DNA of 64,000 nt from Hypholoma sublateritium FD-334 SS-4 (Eukaryota; Basidiomycota; Agaricomycetes; Agaricales; Strophariaceae): NCBI GenBank assembly GCA_000827495.1, contig KN817521.1, positions 620,001 to 684,000 on the forward strand. Direction: 5' to 3'. The notes below the pieces were generated by a model, which saw only the letters and a list, made by a program, of their open reading frames with translations, was not told the DNA's origin and searched no databases. This document shows, piece after piece, positions 11,931 through 22,803 of the stretch. The position numbers and the translations under genes were made by a program. How positions within the stretch are numbered: the stretch's first letter is position 1; the number at the start of each line of letters is the position of its first letter.

Positions 11931-12414
11931 GTTCGGTGTTGAATATTGAATGTTGGTGATGCCGGCGTGTGAGAACAAGACTTGTTGCGCAAATATGAAT
12001 AGAAAAGAGCGGGTGGCACGTCCACGGTATCAAAAGACGCGATAGAGAGGTAGCTACGGAGCCTAGGGAGGTGGCAGGCGAGGAGACGAGGATTTTTTCG
12101 GAGAGAAAAGATGAGCGCGTTCCTGACCAAATGGCCCGGCCATGAATCCGCTCGTTTTGACCGGATTCAGTCACTTTACTCCCAAACATGAATCTCCGAA
12201 ATTCTCATACATGGACCACATCTACTTAGAAATTTATTTAAATGCTTTGCGGCCGCCACGCAAGATTTTATTCACTACCGACTTTTATGTGTGCCGCAGC
12301 GGTGAGAGCTAGCGCTGACTTCCGGCGCAACACCGTGTCACCCAAATTTAACTCTTTCTTTACAACCAACATATCACTTCTGCTAAACTATGCCCTGCTA
12401 ATTCTTAGCACTCT
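11931..12414. other. Intergenic: divergent promoters of PEHE-like and SDR-like genes
   Basis: These 484 bases separate two divergent start codons. Short frames on both strands show no domain. No repeat or RNA gene was seen. Confidence 0.45.
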
Positions 12415-14051
12415 ATGGTTCTTCGTATCGCCGAGGCGTTCGCCTCCAAGTTCTTTCCGACACAGTATCTCATTCATATCGGTGTTGGTATACTCAGTCT
12501 TCTTGTTTTGCGGGCGTTCTCCCAAGGACGCCGGACAAACAGAGAGAGGGATTTACATGCCAGGATTATACTTGTGACTGTACGCTCAAACCTACAGACT
12601 GCATTGACTGGCAGCTTACATTTAAACCTTAGGGGGGATTCACGCCATTGGGCCTGACGCTTCTGCAATCTCTCGCCCAGCGAGGTGCACATATCATTGC
12701 TCTCTCGCCCGACCCAATAGAGTCCGCGAATGTATCTATCCTTGTCGACCTCCTGCGTTCCACCACCTCCAACGAGGAGATATACGCAGAGCAGTGCGAT
12801 CTTGCGTCACCATCATCCATCCGAGCTTTTTGCACTAAGTTCCTCACGGGAAAGGACCAGCGACTCGATGCTATAATATTTGCCCATGAACACAGGCACA
12901 TCGGCTCTCCTAAAATCTTCCGTGCTCAACAGGATGAACAGGACAGAAACGACCGCGATGCCAACTCTCTCGCTACCTTTCTGATGACGACATTATTGTT
13001 GCCTGCCCTCCTTGTTGCGCCAGTCGAGCGAGATATCCGAATTATCAACGTCGTCAACCCCTTCTATGCCGCTGCGACCGCACTGCCCTTCAATCCTTCC
13101 TTTTCTGTGGTTGACGCGACTACAGCTTGGAAGAATATGTCCATCATCTCCCAAGAAGGGCGGCGGTCTCTTCGAGCCATCGTGTTGACCCGACACCTCC
13201 AACGTGTTCTTGACGCTCTTCCATCTGCTGCACAGGTACCGAAAACGGAAGAGGGCTCAAGAGCCGTCCCGGTTGTTAGTCCAAAGCTTCAGAAATCGAA
13301 TATCGTGGCTGTTAGCGTTTCTCCGGGAATAGGGAGAGTGGATACAGTGTCATCTATTCTCAATGCGGATTTCCTGTCGCCCACGGGATCGTATACTGGT
13401 CTTACTATGTTCGTTGCCTCTTTTATATCACTCATAGCATAAGTTAATAAGCTTTTATGGAACAGATATCTCCTCCTTCAACCATTACTGCGTGTCTTCA
13501 CTAAATCCCCATTTTCTGGAATGCAGACCATTCTGCATGCCCTATTCTTGCCAACGCCTTTCAAAATCCTCCAGCAAACTACGGTCACGTCTACGAAGCC
13601 CAAGGACAAACATCCCGAAAGTGCCATTGATTTCTCGACACTACCCATGTCAGGGGAGATGCTTCTACCAGGCGCACTCTATGCAGAATGTGCAGCCGTA
13701 AAGCTAAACATCAAAATCACCCCCGAAATGAAAGAGGACGACAAGAAATACAGGGAGGAAGCTGCTCTGAAGCGTAAAAAGGATGCGGCAAAGGCGGACA
13801 AGGGCAAAGGAAAGGCCACAGAGGAATCATCTTTGGGCGAGGAAGTCTTGGATATTCCCGATGATGGAGAGTACGGAGGCGAATTGGCAGGACGGCTCGC
13901 GTGGGAGGGATACGAAGGAGCCTTGAAAGTCTGGGAGGAACGAAATCCAGGACCGGTGGAGGAAGTGACAGAAACTCTGCAGCCACCTGTTGCCCCTGGC
14001 CCTCAGTCCACACCGCCGACGGTGGAAAAAGAGAATCCAGACGTGTACTGA
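12415..14051 (+). CDS. Membrane-anchored SDR-like protein with degenerate active site
   Basis: Exons 12415-12579, 12633-13408 and 13466-14051 encode 508 residues. An N-terminal hydrophobic segment (QYLIHIGVGILSLLVLRAF) suggests ER anchoring. A Rossmann-type start follows: ARIILVTGGFTPLGLTLLQ, then AHIIALSPDP and the acidic CDLASPSSIRAF block, giving an SDR fold. The cofactor loop has Pro where SDRs normally have the second Gly, and the region matching the YxxxK pair reads EGRRSLRAIVLTRHLQ, with neither Tyr nor Lys in place. The C-terminus adds about 150 residues including a lysine-rich helix and an acidic region. It could be a pseudoenzyme or use other residues; fold confident, activity doubtful. 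Confidence 0.7.
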
Positions 14052-14297
14052 GGTGCATTTTCAGGGTCTTCATCGTGGACATCATGGACCCGTAAACATT
14101 CAATATACTAGATTATACATATCTTAAATAAGCTACTGGCGCGAATGATTATTTATTTGGTTCTATTCTGTTCTAACTTCTCTCCTCCTGCATGACATCC
14201 TTCTAATTCTGGTACCCATTACGCTCAGTATATATGATTGCAGTGCGCCTCCGACGAGATATTATCCCACGGAATGTTAGGAATTTGGCGTAGAACT

Positions 14298-14869
14298 TTA
14301 CAGTCGCGCCAAGCCTGACTTGACTCCTTGAACAAACAGCCAACCATCTCGCTCAAGAGACCGGATCGCTTCTGCTAACATTTCTGTTGGGACGAGAACG
14401 TAGTCGGTGTTCCTGCCCATTGGAACAACGTTATACGGAGTCAAAAATATTTCTCGGAACCTGCCACTGACCATGTGGACAATGCGAAGACTGGCACCTT
14501 CGCCAGCTTCAAAGGAGCCGTCAACGAAGCCATGATACCTGTTAAACCTATAAAGACGGCCATTTGTCAGCTGAATAGTCTGTCTGTATCGCAAGAAATA
14601 CGATACATACTGTGCTCCATAGGTCCTTGTATCTTAATGGCCATCCATGTCGACTGCTCCTTGTAACTTGAAGGCATCCACTTATACGACTCGCCGACAA
14701 CCGAGACCTCTTCGCTGGTCCGCGTCACCGAAAAGAAGCTGCCTTTCCCACTTGTTAGGTCCTTTATCAAGCATGGTGCGATCTCCTGCCCAGGCTTGAG
14801 CTTTACGACAAAGAACGGCTCCGGAAGTACGATGAGATGGAGGGCGGTGCTGTTGGATGGAGGTGGCAT
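14298..14869 (-). CDS. ACT-domain protein
   Basis: Exons 14869-14611, 14547-14472 and 14412-14298 encode 149 residues. Features typical of the single-domain ACT family found in fungi and bacteria: LHLIVLPEPFFVVKLKPGQ at the N-terminus, KGSFFSVTRTSEEVSVVGE, then WMAIKIQGPMEHSLTGIMA, the strand VPVFALSTWNTDYVLVP, and the helix LAEAIRSLERDGW. ACT domains usually bind amino acids or small ligands; no catalytic domain is attached here, so the ligand and role are unknown. The start at 14869 matches the usual family length; an in-frame ATG at 14923 would add 18 residues. It converges with the SDR-like gene, 246 bases between stops. Confidence 0.8.
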
Positions 14870-15297
14870 ACCGAGTTGGTAAGACAGGACGGAAATTTTA
14901 CGCGAGGGATTGCTTTTCCACAAGCTGTCAAGCTAAACGCGCGGAGCGAGGCGATTACCGAACCAGCGCCGCGTACAGGGCGGCTGGCCTTATATACGGA
15001 CCCTAGTCAATAAAATTATACCTCTTCGACGTGGGGCATATACCCAGTAGGCAGCCTGTTTGGGGCTTCTTGACTGTCGGAAGATCGACTCAGTATGCCG
15101 GGGTAATGAAATCTCGGAGAGAGAGTGGAGTTAGAGGGCGTTTGAGTACGCGGTATACAAGGTGCACAGTAAATGATGATATAAAGATCAAGCTTGACAT
15201 GTATTCGTGTAAATTCCGGCCTTATATGGGCAAAAAGCTAGTCCGTAGTTATACAGTCGTGGCCCTAAGTAGCATAAGAATGGCAGATCCTGTCTTT
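14870..15297. other. Intergenic: ACT-gene promoter and RNase T2 3' flank
   Basis: These 428 bases hold no supported gene. They should contain the ACT-gene promoter and the RNase T2 3' UTR. Confidence 0.4.
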
Positions 15298-17442
15298 TCA
15301 TGAGCTCACGATGGTAAGCGTGTAGTCGTTGGAGTGACTGGATCCGGTGAAGACGGTGAAGACAGTGCTACCACTCGGAGTTCCATCGCTGCTGAACGCT
15401 GTCGATCCTCCAGAGGCGAGGAGGAGGTTGCTTCCAGATGCCACCTGAACGACAAACGAACCAGTATTAATGACAAATCGTAATTTAAGCGTGTAAATAC
15501 TGATCGACGTACCGCAGAGAAAGTCGTCAAAGAGACGCCGCTTCCACACGAGAAAGTCGTTCCACTGACTCCACAGTTGCCCTTGGAAGATGTCATGGTG
15601 AAACTAGACGTTGTCCCAGAAATAGTATAGGTAGCGAGTGTTTGAGTGGACCATGTACCCGCTGAGAGAAGTCCTCCCACACCAGTCGAAGCGTGTATGG
15701 TGGCCTTAGTAGGCAAAGCTCCTGGGGCCTGCATGTAGGGCTGAGTCAAACCCACAGTCAAATCATGTTAATCCCAAAGACTTACACCAGTGGGAGTGCT
15801 ACCACCAGTCTGTTGCAAAAAGTGCTCAGTTGTGTCAGAATCATATGAGTTCTAATACTTACAGTAGTCGTCGTCTGCATTCCGCATGTGACTATTTAGT
15901 TCAGGGTTTTTGAGATCTGCGAGAGAAACTCACGCCGACGGGGGTTCCAGTCTTCAGAGGGTACTTGATTCCAGTGGATGGGCAAGATCCGGTCTCGGGT
16001 GCGTCTAAGAGACCGATGTCGAGGTAAGCCTCAATCGCTTAATTCAAACATGCCAAGCTGTCTCACCGATTGGCACAAACGTTCCGTCGATAATCGATCC
16101 CTTGAGATTGAAGTACCAGCTGATTTGGTTGAGGGCTCCCGACGTGCAGTCGAGGGAAGGTGTAAAGCCCTATAACACGATAAGCACCTTACCGAGAGAC
16201 GAGAAAAGACGAGCAATGCGTACCGACTGAGCCTTCAGCGCAGAAGTAAGCTGAGAAAGGGTGAATGTCTTCGTTGAGCTTGGGGTGATGCCAGCATTGG
16301 AGAGGAAGGTGTAAGTAGGAAGGGTCTGGCCGTAAAGTACTGAGATTTAGAACCTCCTCGTCGAGATAACAAAATGGCGAACCTGGAACAGTTTGACGAC
16401 CGTTTGGAAGAATGCAACGGCCTGCAAACATCAAGATAAACACATGGCCTCTAGAGGGTAGGAAAAAAACATACCTCAGCTCCCTTGACGCTGCCAGATG
16501 GCAAGCAAGATGGCTCAAGCGTGCTGATATGTAGTTGAGCCTATGTTGGTAGATGAGTCCGAGTGCACTGACCTCATGCAAGTGCCGTGGGTAGCCCACT
16601 CATGCTTTCAGATTGTCAAGTTTTAGATCGTACTTCCTAAGATCTGTCCAGCTTCACACACCTCCCAGAATTGCTCATTAGCTCCGTTAATGTCAACCCA
16701 GAACTGTGGTTTCCTCGTAAATCTAGGTGTAATCTTGTAAAAATTGTTTTTGAGCTTACCTGGTTCATGAAAGCCAAGGTATCGGAGGCACCATTGTTGG
16801 TCAATAGCTACGAATATTGGTTTAGACGACGCTGGTTTAGTGGCAAGGATGTTGCTATATTTACCGTGCCAATTCCAGTGTAATCGCGGGAGGAGTCGCA
16901 GTTCTCACTGAAGGTGGTGTCACAGCTTTACGGCACAGACTTCAGAATCCCTGTAAGTATATGACTTCTATACAACGCACTGATCGGGCCAAAGTCCTGG
17001 GGTACAGGATTTAGATCAGAATGACATTAGAAGTCTGGCTTAAACTGACCATGAATAGTCCAACTGTTTGATGGCCCAGTGGAGGGATTGGTGTCCCAGA
17101 ACTACACGATTCGTCGGTATTGGCACTGAGAACGTCCAATCTTTGACCGCAGGGCTCTTACCTGAGTTTGCAACAGAAGACCCTTTTGATAACAATCAGA
17201 TAACCAGTTACATCAGTAATCTGTGAATGACGTACTCCAGGAGCTTCGAAGCAACACAAGTTTGTCTGAACGGTGGTGTTGTGGCATGACTGTACATTAG
17301 TGGTCGTAGTGCACTTCGAGCTCAGCAGTTGCGAACGCTCGAAGAGCTGCGCAGTTGGGTCATTCAGGGAGAAGAACGGAGATGCGAGCACCAGCCCTGT
17401 GAGACTGGATAGCAGGGAAGAGTACATCATTAGAGCTGCCAT
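15298..17442 (-). CDS. Secreted ribonuclease T2 with C-terminal extension
   Basis: Endoribonuclease that cleaves single-stranded RNA via 2',3'-cyclic phosphates, normally secreted or vacuolar. The N-terminus is a signal peptide (MAALMMYSSLLSSLTGLVLASP), followed by cysteine-rich CTTTTNVQSCHNTT and LCCFEAPG. Both catalytic segments are intact across introns: TIHGLWPDHCD (about 17070-16985) and FWEHEWATHGTCM (about 16680-16570), each with its catalytic His. The gene is split by many introns of about 50-60 nt, one exon being only 21 nt (GLLLQTQ). After the catalytic domain comes a beta-rich Ser/Thr/Gly extension (TYTISGTTSSFTMTSSKGN, VSGTTFSCGSGVS, DGTPSGSTVFTVF) ending SNDYTLTIVSS, like the C-terminal domain of fungal T2 enzymes. 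The span is firm; not every splice site was checked. Confidence 0.85.
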
Positions 17443-17472
17443 CTTGGAAAATCGGATAAGGCTGCACTCGAG

Positions 17473-18451
17473 TCAAGCTGCCACCCGAAGGTATTTATCC
17501 TCCATGCTGTAGCTGCCTTTCTTGATTTTGATTGCGAGAAAAGAGCGCACTGTCACGGACACATCCCGATAACAGCGACCCACGATGCATGATGCCGCAG
17601 GAACACACTGCCGATCGGGTAGAAGGAGGATCGGGATGAGGTAGCGTCCATCTTGCGTCTGAAAATTAAATATGGTTGCCTTTCGCGGCAGGGAAGACAA
17701 TCGCGAACGTTTACACACGGCGACGTTAATGACCACTCGAAGGACCAACCAAATCGGCGCTGTAAACAATATCACCATGTGCCACAACCTTCTGAGTGCC
17801 TCCAGAGTAGATAGGTACCGCATGGGTCCGGCTGGAGCTTTCAAATGACCTTTCAAAAAAAAAGTCTCGATGTCAGTTCACAAATAAACTCTTCGTGGAT
17901 GTGGATGGTCGTTAGTGTCGGTGTCGGGGAGCATTGTGATGGTGTGTAAAAACAGTGAAGATCAGAAGACCATGCAGAACATTGTGGAGCCAGCATATAG
18001 GGCAGCGAAGCAGACAGATCGTGCCTTCCTAGAGCGGGGAGCCAATGATGCTTGAGTTCCCAAACCCAAACGTTGATGGTTGCAAGCACCAGCAGGGGAA
18101 AGCACATGAAAAATGAGGAAAAATAGAACATAAAGCTGCACGTTCGTGTGTAGTTCGAAAATAAATGCCACCACGACCCATTCATCGGAATATCTTCCAA
18201 GTCCAGACCGAGTGGGAGAGACTCGAAAGCCAGGTTGTTATAGTAGTTAGACGGACGAGGGGTTACCTTGCGCAGAAAGTAATAACCTCCTTGCATTCCG
18301 TCCACCAATACACCATGTCGACCGTAGATGTTTCCTGGCGCGTTCGGATGGAACCAGGTATAATGGAGAGATAAGAAGGGAAGACATTGCACTGCAAAGG
18401 ACAAGTAGACACGTGCGCGGGCGATTGTCGATTATCACCGGCACCGTCCAT
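17473..18451 (-). other. Possible gene, small membrane protein, unrecognised
   Basis: Open frames on the - strand could be joined through introns. One frame (18404-17853, 183 codons) contains a strong hydrophobic segment (CSFMFYFSSFFMCFPLLVLATI) preceded by NNLAFESLPLGLDLEDIP, which does not look random. A possible 5' splice site follows the CAR codons near 18265. I do not recognise a family and could not build a complete model. It may be a lineage-specific membrane protein or a decayed gene. Confidence 0.25.
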
Positions 18452-18908
18452 ACGTTGCAGATGCTTCGAATATGATAAACTATAGGTCGGTATCCATATT
18501 TAACGCCCGTGTACTAAATTTAGACGATGGATGTTCTGTGCATGTGCTCACGTGTAGGATAAGTGCTGGCGACTCGCGTGGTAATGGATCCTCTAGAGAA
18601 ATGGCTTTAGAACCATCTGAGAAACAGAAGAGGCGAGTCGCGACAGATCAATTAAATAAATACTGAGAATGGAGAGAGTAATATCGAGCGTACCTCTTTA
18701 TAGCCACGTCCTCGGACCAGAAGACACGGACATGCCAGCGATGCAAATGAAGTTTGAATGAAGTAGCAATGGAAGCTGGAGCGGAGCACACTAGGTAAAT
18801 ATTGATTTCAAGTTTTTTTTGTATTCTCTGATTTTTAAGGCAAGAGTGGAGGTGAGTAAGAATTAAAGTAGGCGTAGATTGGAGTATTGCTACCAGGCAA
18901 GAGTTTTG
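18452..18908. other. Intergenic, nothing recognised
   Basis: About 450 bases 3' of the EF-Ts gene with no supported coding region, repeat or RNA gene. Confidence 0.4.
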
Positions 18909-19952
18909 TCATTGTTGTTCCGATTCGCCGACGGACCACTTCAAGAAGTCCAGAACTACAGCACCGCCCTCTTCTGTACTTTCAGCGAGGCCGTTGGCAT
19001 TTGACCACTTCTCCAGAGCTTCCTCGACGGGTAGTCCGTTAAACTCGCCCGCAAGGGTGATGAACGGCTGCGTGTACAAGACCTGGTCGTCATTGGCGTT
19101 TTCGGGCATATTTTTGATGCCCAATGTATCAAATCCAACAATTTGACGCGCTATTGAGCGCTCGAGGAGACCGAGCTGCGTACGAGCCGCTTCGTCCCGG
19201 AGGAACTTTTGGAGATGAGGAGAGCGGAGATTGATCAGGGCAACAGCGGCGACGCGTCCGCAAGCTATACCATGCAGAGAACCATGAACATACGACCCTA
19301 GGCGCAGCGCAGAAGTTCCGGTCGGGGCGGGGGCTGCGTTCTCGATGATGGCACTGGCACGACGCAGAGAGATGTTCTCTCCAACCTTGACAATGGTATC
19401 ACGAATGGCGGAAGATACAGTTCCGTTAGGGGCTGCACTTGGGTCGTTGTGCGAGAGAAGGGGTGCATCGCGTAGCTCATCGAGTACAAGGGGTGTGAAG
19501 CGTACCGGCCCTTGCTGCTTGACCTCGGAGATGAATGCGGCAGTGTGTGCTATATCAGCGGCCAGCTTTGCGAATATGTCGTTCCGGCCCACGAAGTCGG
19601 TTTCGCAGTTTAGCTCAACCATGGCTGCACGGACACCACCGACGGTATTCAGACCCGCCCCATGGGAGAGAACGGAGACGCCAACGACACCCTCGTTAGT
19701 TGAGCGAGATGATACCTTCGCCGCTTTTGCCGTTCCTGTTGCGATGAGGTCGTGCTGCAGCCATTCGAGGGCGCCTGTGATGGAACCGTCAGAATGTGTG
19801 AGGGCCTCACGGGCTTTTGAGATGGAGACCAAGCTCTGCTTGCGCAGCTCAGCTACGAGAGCAAGAGGAATCTTTTGTGGGGGCTCGGTAGAGTATCTGC
19901 ATGTGAGCAGTGCACGACACGACTGGGAGGGGCGTTGGGCGAGACGAAGCAT
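18909..19952 (-). CDS. TSF1: Mitochondrial translation elongation factor Ts
   Basis: Nucleotide exchange factor that regenerates EF-Tu-GTP in mitochondria. A single intronless frame gives 347 residues from the ATG at 19952. The first 25 residues (MLRLAQRPSQSCRALLTCRYS) look like a mitochondrial presequence. Next is the UBA-like helical domain (LVAELRKQSLVSISKAREAL, GALEWLQHDL), then the core signature VELNCETDFVGRNDIF and paired EF-Ts core domains (LRRASAIIEN, SYVHGSLHGIACGRVAAVALI, FLRDEAARTQ). The frame stays open to an ATG at 20036, but the internal start gives the better presequence. It is divergent from NAF1, about 90-115 bases between starts. Confidence 0.9.
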   Translation of the reverse strand: MLRLAQRPSQSCRALLTCRYSTEPPQKIPLALVAELRKQSLVSISKAREALTHSDGSITGALEWLQHDLIATGTAKAAKVSSRSTNEGVVGVSVLSHGAGLNTVGGVRAAMVELNCETDFVGRNDIFAKLAADIAHTAAFISEVKQQGPVRFTPLVLDELRDAPLLSHNDPSAAPNGTVSSAIRDTIVKVGENISLRRASAIIENAAPAPTGTSALRLGSYVHGSLHGIACGRVAAVALINLRSPHLQKFLRDEAARTQLGLLERSIARQIVGFDTLGIKNMPENANDDQVLYTQPFITLAGEFNGLPVEEALEKWSNANGLAESTEEGGAVVLDFLKWSVGESEQQ

Positions 19953-20068
19953 GGCTGAGAGAGCGGAGGTTCCGTGTGGGCGGAAAAACGCGTGTTCCAG
20001 AAAAGGAAACTCTCGCTTCGCCAAAAAATTGCCCAATTAGGGGAATGTCAAACTCCACCCGCAACACC
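19953..20068. promoter_or_regulatory. Compact bidirectional promoter, EF-Ts and NAF1
   Basis: At most 116 bases separate the start codons of two divergent housekeeping genes, one for mitochondrial translation and one for snoRNP assembly. No TATA box was seen, which fits a housekeeping promoter. Confidence 0.5.
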
Positions 20069-22305
20069 ATGGACGCTTTCAAGCTCCCCCAGGCAATCCC
20101 TCAGGATTTGCTTCTCATCCAGGACATTATTGGTCCGCTTCAAGCCGCAGAACCTACGGTAACTGCACTTTCCTCCTTGCCGCAGGTCCCTTCGACTAGC
20201 ACTATTGAGAAAGAAGACGACGATATAGGCAGCTCAGGCGAAGAAAACGACAGCGAAGACGAGATTGCCGCAGATCTCATCACTGCGACTGCTACAGACG
20301 AGGATGACCTTCCAAAGGTCAACCAGTTGCCTCTGTATGTCGCGTTGTTACCCCTGCAAAGCTGCTAAAATTCAACATTGCTCAAAGAGCAGAGCCCGTA
20401 GAATCCACCTCAGACTCAGAGTCGGACTCGGATTCGGATTCGGACTCCTCGGACGCGGCAGGTAATAAAAATCATGTTAAAAAGCCTATGCTTGACATGG
20501 ACGATGATGAAGACCCAATGCCGGCTGCGGGACCCAATACATACTTCACAACTAAACACGAAGTGATAGAGGCAGATATTCCAATCCCTGAAGTTGACGA
20601 GGTTGGAAGCGACGAAGTTCTCGAGAAAGTCGGCGAGGTGATGAATATTGTCGACCGTCTCGCTATCGTGGTTGGGCTGCCTGTCGATTTCACAACTGGA
20701 CGACGCGCAGATCAAGCGCTTGACTCAGAGACACTGCTAGTTTTTGATGATAGGAAAGTAATGGGATATGTACGTCTTATTTCACTGGCCAATTTTGGCT
20801 CTCATTTCCCTATATTCCACTCATGCAATACCAGGGCAGATCTTTGAAACTTTCGGGCCTACTGCACAACCTCTTTATCAGGTCAAATTCAACTCTGCCC
20901 TTCCTCTTGACCCAGAGAGGGTCCGCGTTGGGCGCGAGGTGTTCCATGTCCCTGCTCGCAGCAGGTTTGTATTTTTAAGCCAGATCAAGGCCTTTAAAGG
21001 CAGTGATGCAAGCAACGTCCACGATGAAGAACCCGCTGACGATGAACTTGAATTTTCTGACGACGAAGCAGAGGCGGCGTATAAAAGTCGGCTGAAGCGG
21101 AAGTACGTTCATTTTTTCTTGACAATATCCATTTTCTCAGCCTTCTATGTTCCAGGCGAGGGGAATCTCGTGCTCGCTCAGTCGCATCGTCCCGTCAATC
21201 CACTCCGAACCCAACGCTCATGCGTGATCAAGAACTCGCAGAAGAAGCGGTCTTCAGTCGGAATGCTTATGACGAGCACGGACCGTACGATATCGATTAC
21301 ACCGCCCCGGGACCTTCGTCCAGGCCAGCGCCTATACCTTACGACGACCCGTACGGGGACGACTACACGGCCCCAGATGTTGCGGACCGTGAAGCCGCCG
21401 TTGCGGCAGCTTCCTCTGGTGCCCCCCGAGATACTGGCGCAGGTCCAAGTTACGGAACAGGCGCCGACGGTGTAAGACGCGGTGGCGACAGACACGAAGG
21501 ACATGGACGAGGCCGGGATCGAGACAGAGGCGGCCGGGGCGGAGGGAGAGGGAGAGAGAGAGGTGGCCCGCGCGATCGCGGCAGGGGTAGGGGCGGGGGC
21601 GGGGGAGGCAGGGGGCCACCGCAACATTACTTCGCGCAGGATCAAGTGTCCCCGTACGAAGCTGGCGGTGAAACGGCGCGACCGCTATCTCCTACTTCGC
21701 TCGCCATCGCGCGCGCTACCGGGCAGCCAGGATATGCGGCGCCTCAGCAGCCCTCGTACCCTCAGCACGGATATAACCAGCAAAACGCATACTCCAATCC
21801 CCAAAATTACCCCCAAGACACAAGCTCTGCGGCCTGGAGCTACGGCCAGATGTCAACTAATTTTTCCCCAATGAACCAGCAACAACAGGCGCAAGGCTAT
21901 GGCGGAGCGTACATGTACCCTGGTGGCGGATTCCAGCAACAAAATCAAGGATACCAGCCCCAGCGCTTTGATTTCGCGGCGATGTCAGGTGGGCGAGGCA
22001 TGCCTCCGTTCATGCAGCCGCACATCAATCCTCGCTTCGCGTCTGCATTCGGGCTGGGAGCTGGTGGTATGCCGCAGATTCCGCAGATGTATGGGTCTCC
22101 AGGTGCAGGCATGGCTGGTGCTGCCAGCATTCCTACGCCAGCACCAACTCTTGCACAAAATGCGGGGTTGGCCTCTTCTTCTGCGGCACCGGCTCAGAGT
22201 ACTGGGTGGTCGGATGAATGGACAGTCCCAGTGCAGCACGCCGACACGCCTATCGCTCGCCCTACATCTGGGGCGAGTGGGGTAGACATGAACGTCCAAA
22301 AGTAA
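20069..22305 (+). CDS. NAF1: H/ACA snoRNP assembly factor NAF1
   Basis: Nuclear factor that loads the H/ACA core onto nascent snoRNAs and telomerase RNA before GAR1 replaces it. Exons 20069-20334, 20388-20769, 20840-21102 and 21156-22305 encode 686 residues. An acidic N-terminus and a Ser-Asp repeat (ESDSDSDSDSDSSDAAG) precede the GAR1/NAF1 fold: VGEVMNIVDRLAIVVGLP, LDSETLLVFDDRKVMGYIFETFGP, PLYQVKF, and GREVFHVPARSRFVF. The C-terminus is an RGG-type box (around 21500-21620) followed by Gln/Pro/Gly/Met-rich low complexity. An in-frame ATG at 20045 would add eight residues; the inner start fits family N-termini (MDAFK then IPQDLLLIQDI). Confidence 0.9.
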
Positions 22306-22803
22306 ATTATATATTTCGTTCATCGCCTTGGCAAGTGTAAATGTTCATGTAGATGTTCGTGTGGCACATAGCTATATAATGCCCTCGCAATGCGCAATAA
22401 CAATACGACGAAGCAGTTGCTGACTTCCACTGGCGCGTGAATTAGATGGCATAATAGTGCAAAATGCAGGTACACCCATGTAACCTTGCTCGAGTACCCG
22501 CCAGAAATAATTTTGAAGAAGCGCAGAAATTTTGACCGCGCAATAGGCGCCATGTTTCCTTCAACCATGATGCTTTCCAAAAGAAACAGCCAAATATCGA
22601 ATTGGGATGATGTTGGGGGGTTAGTCTCAGGCACTCTGCGCTCGGGCTTGTTGCCCTCGCGTTCACTCCTTAAACTATCTGTAACCTGCGTGTCATGAAA
22701 GCTCAAAACATGTATGCAATGTCCTTGCTCTGATGATGCATTGTGTTTATCTATCTGTGAGTTTATTCGATTGCTATTTGGTTTCCTTCTTTGCCTTCCC
22801 GCT
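22306..22803. other. Convergent intergenic region, NAF1 and pyrophosphatase 3' flanks
   Basis: About 500 bases between two stop codons that face each other. Short frames here have no domains. It holds the two 3' UTRs. Confidence 0.45.

Noticed and set aside
22320..22706. A 128-codon - strand frame between NAF1 and pyrophosphatase
   Set aside because: No domain, no splice support, and it lies in a convergent 3' UTR region.
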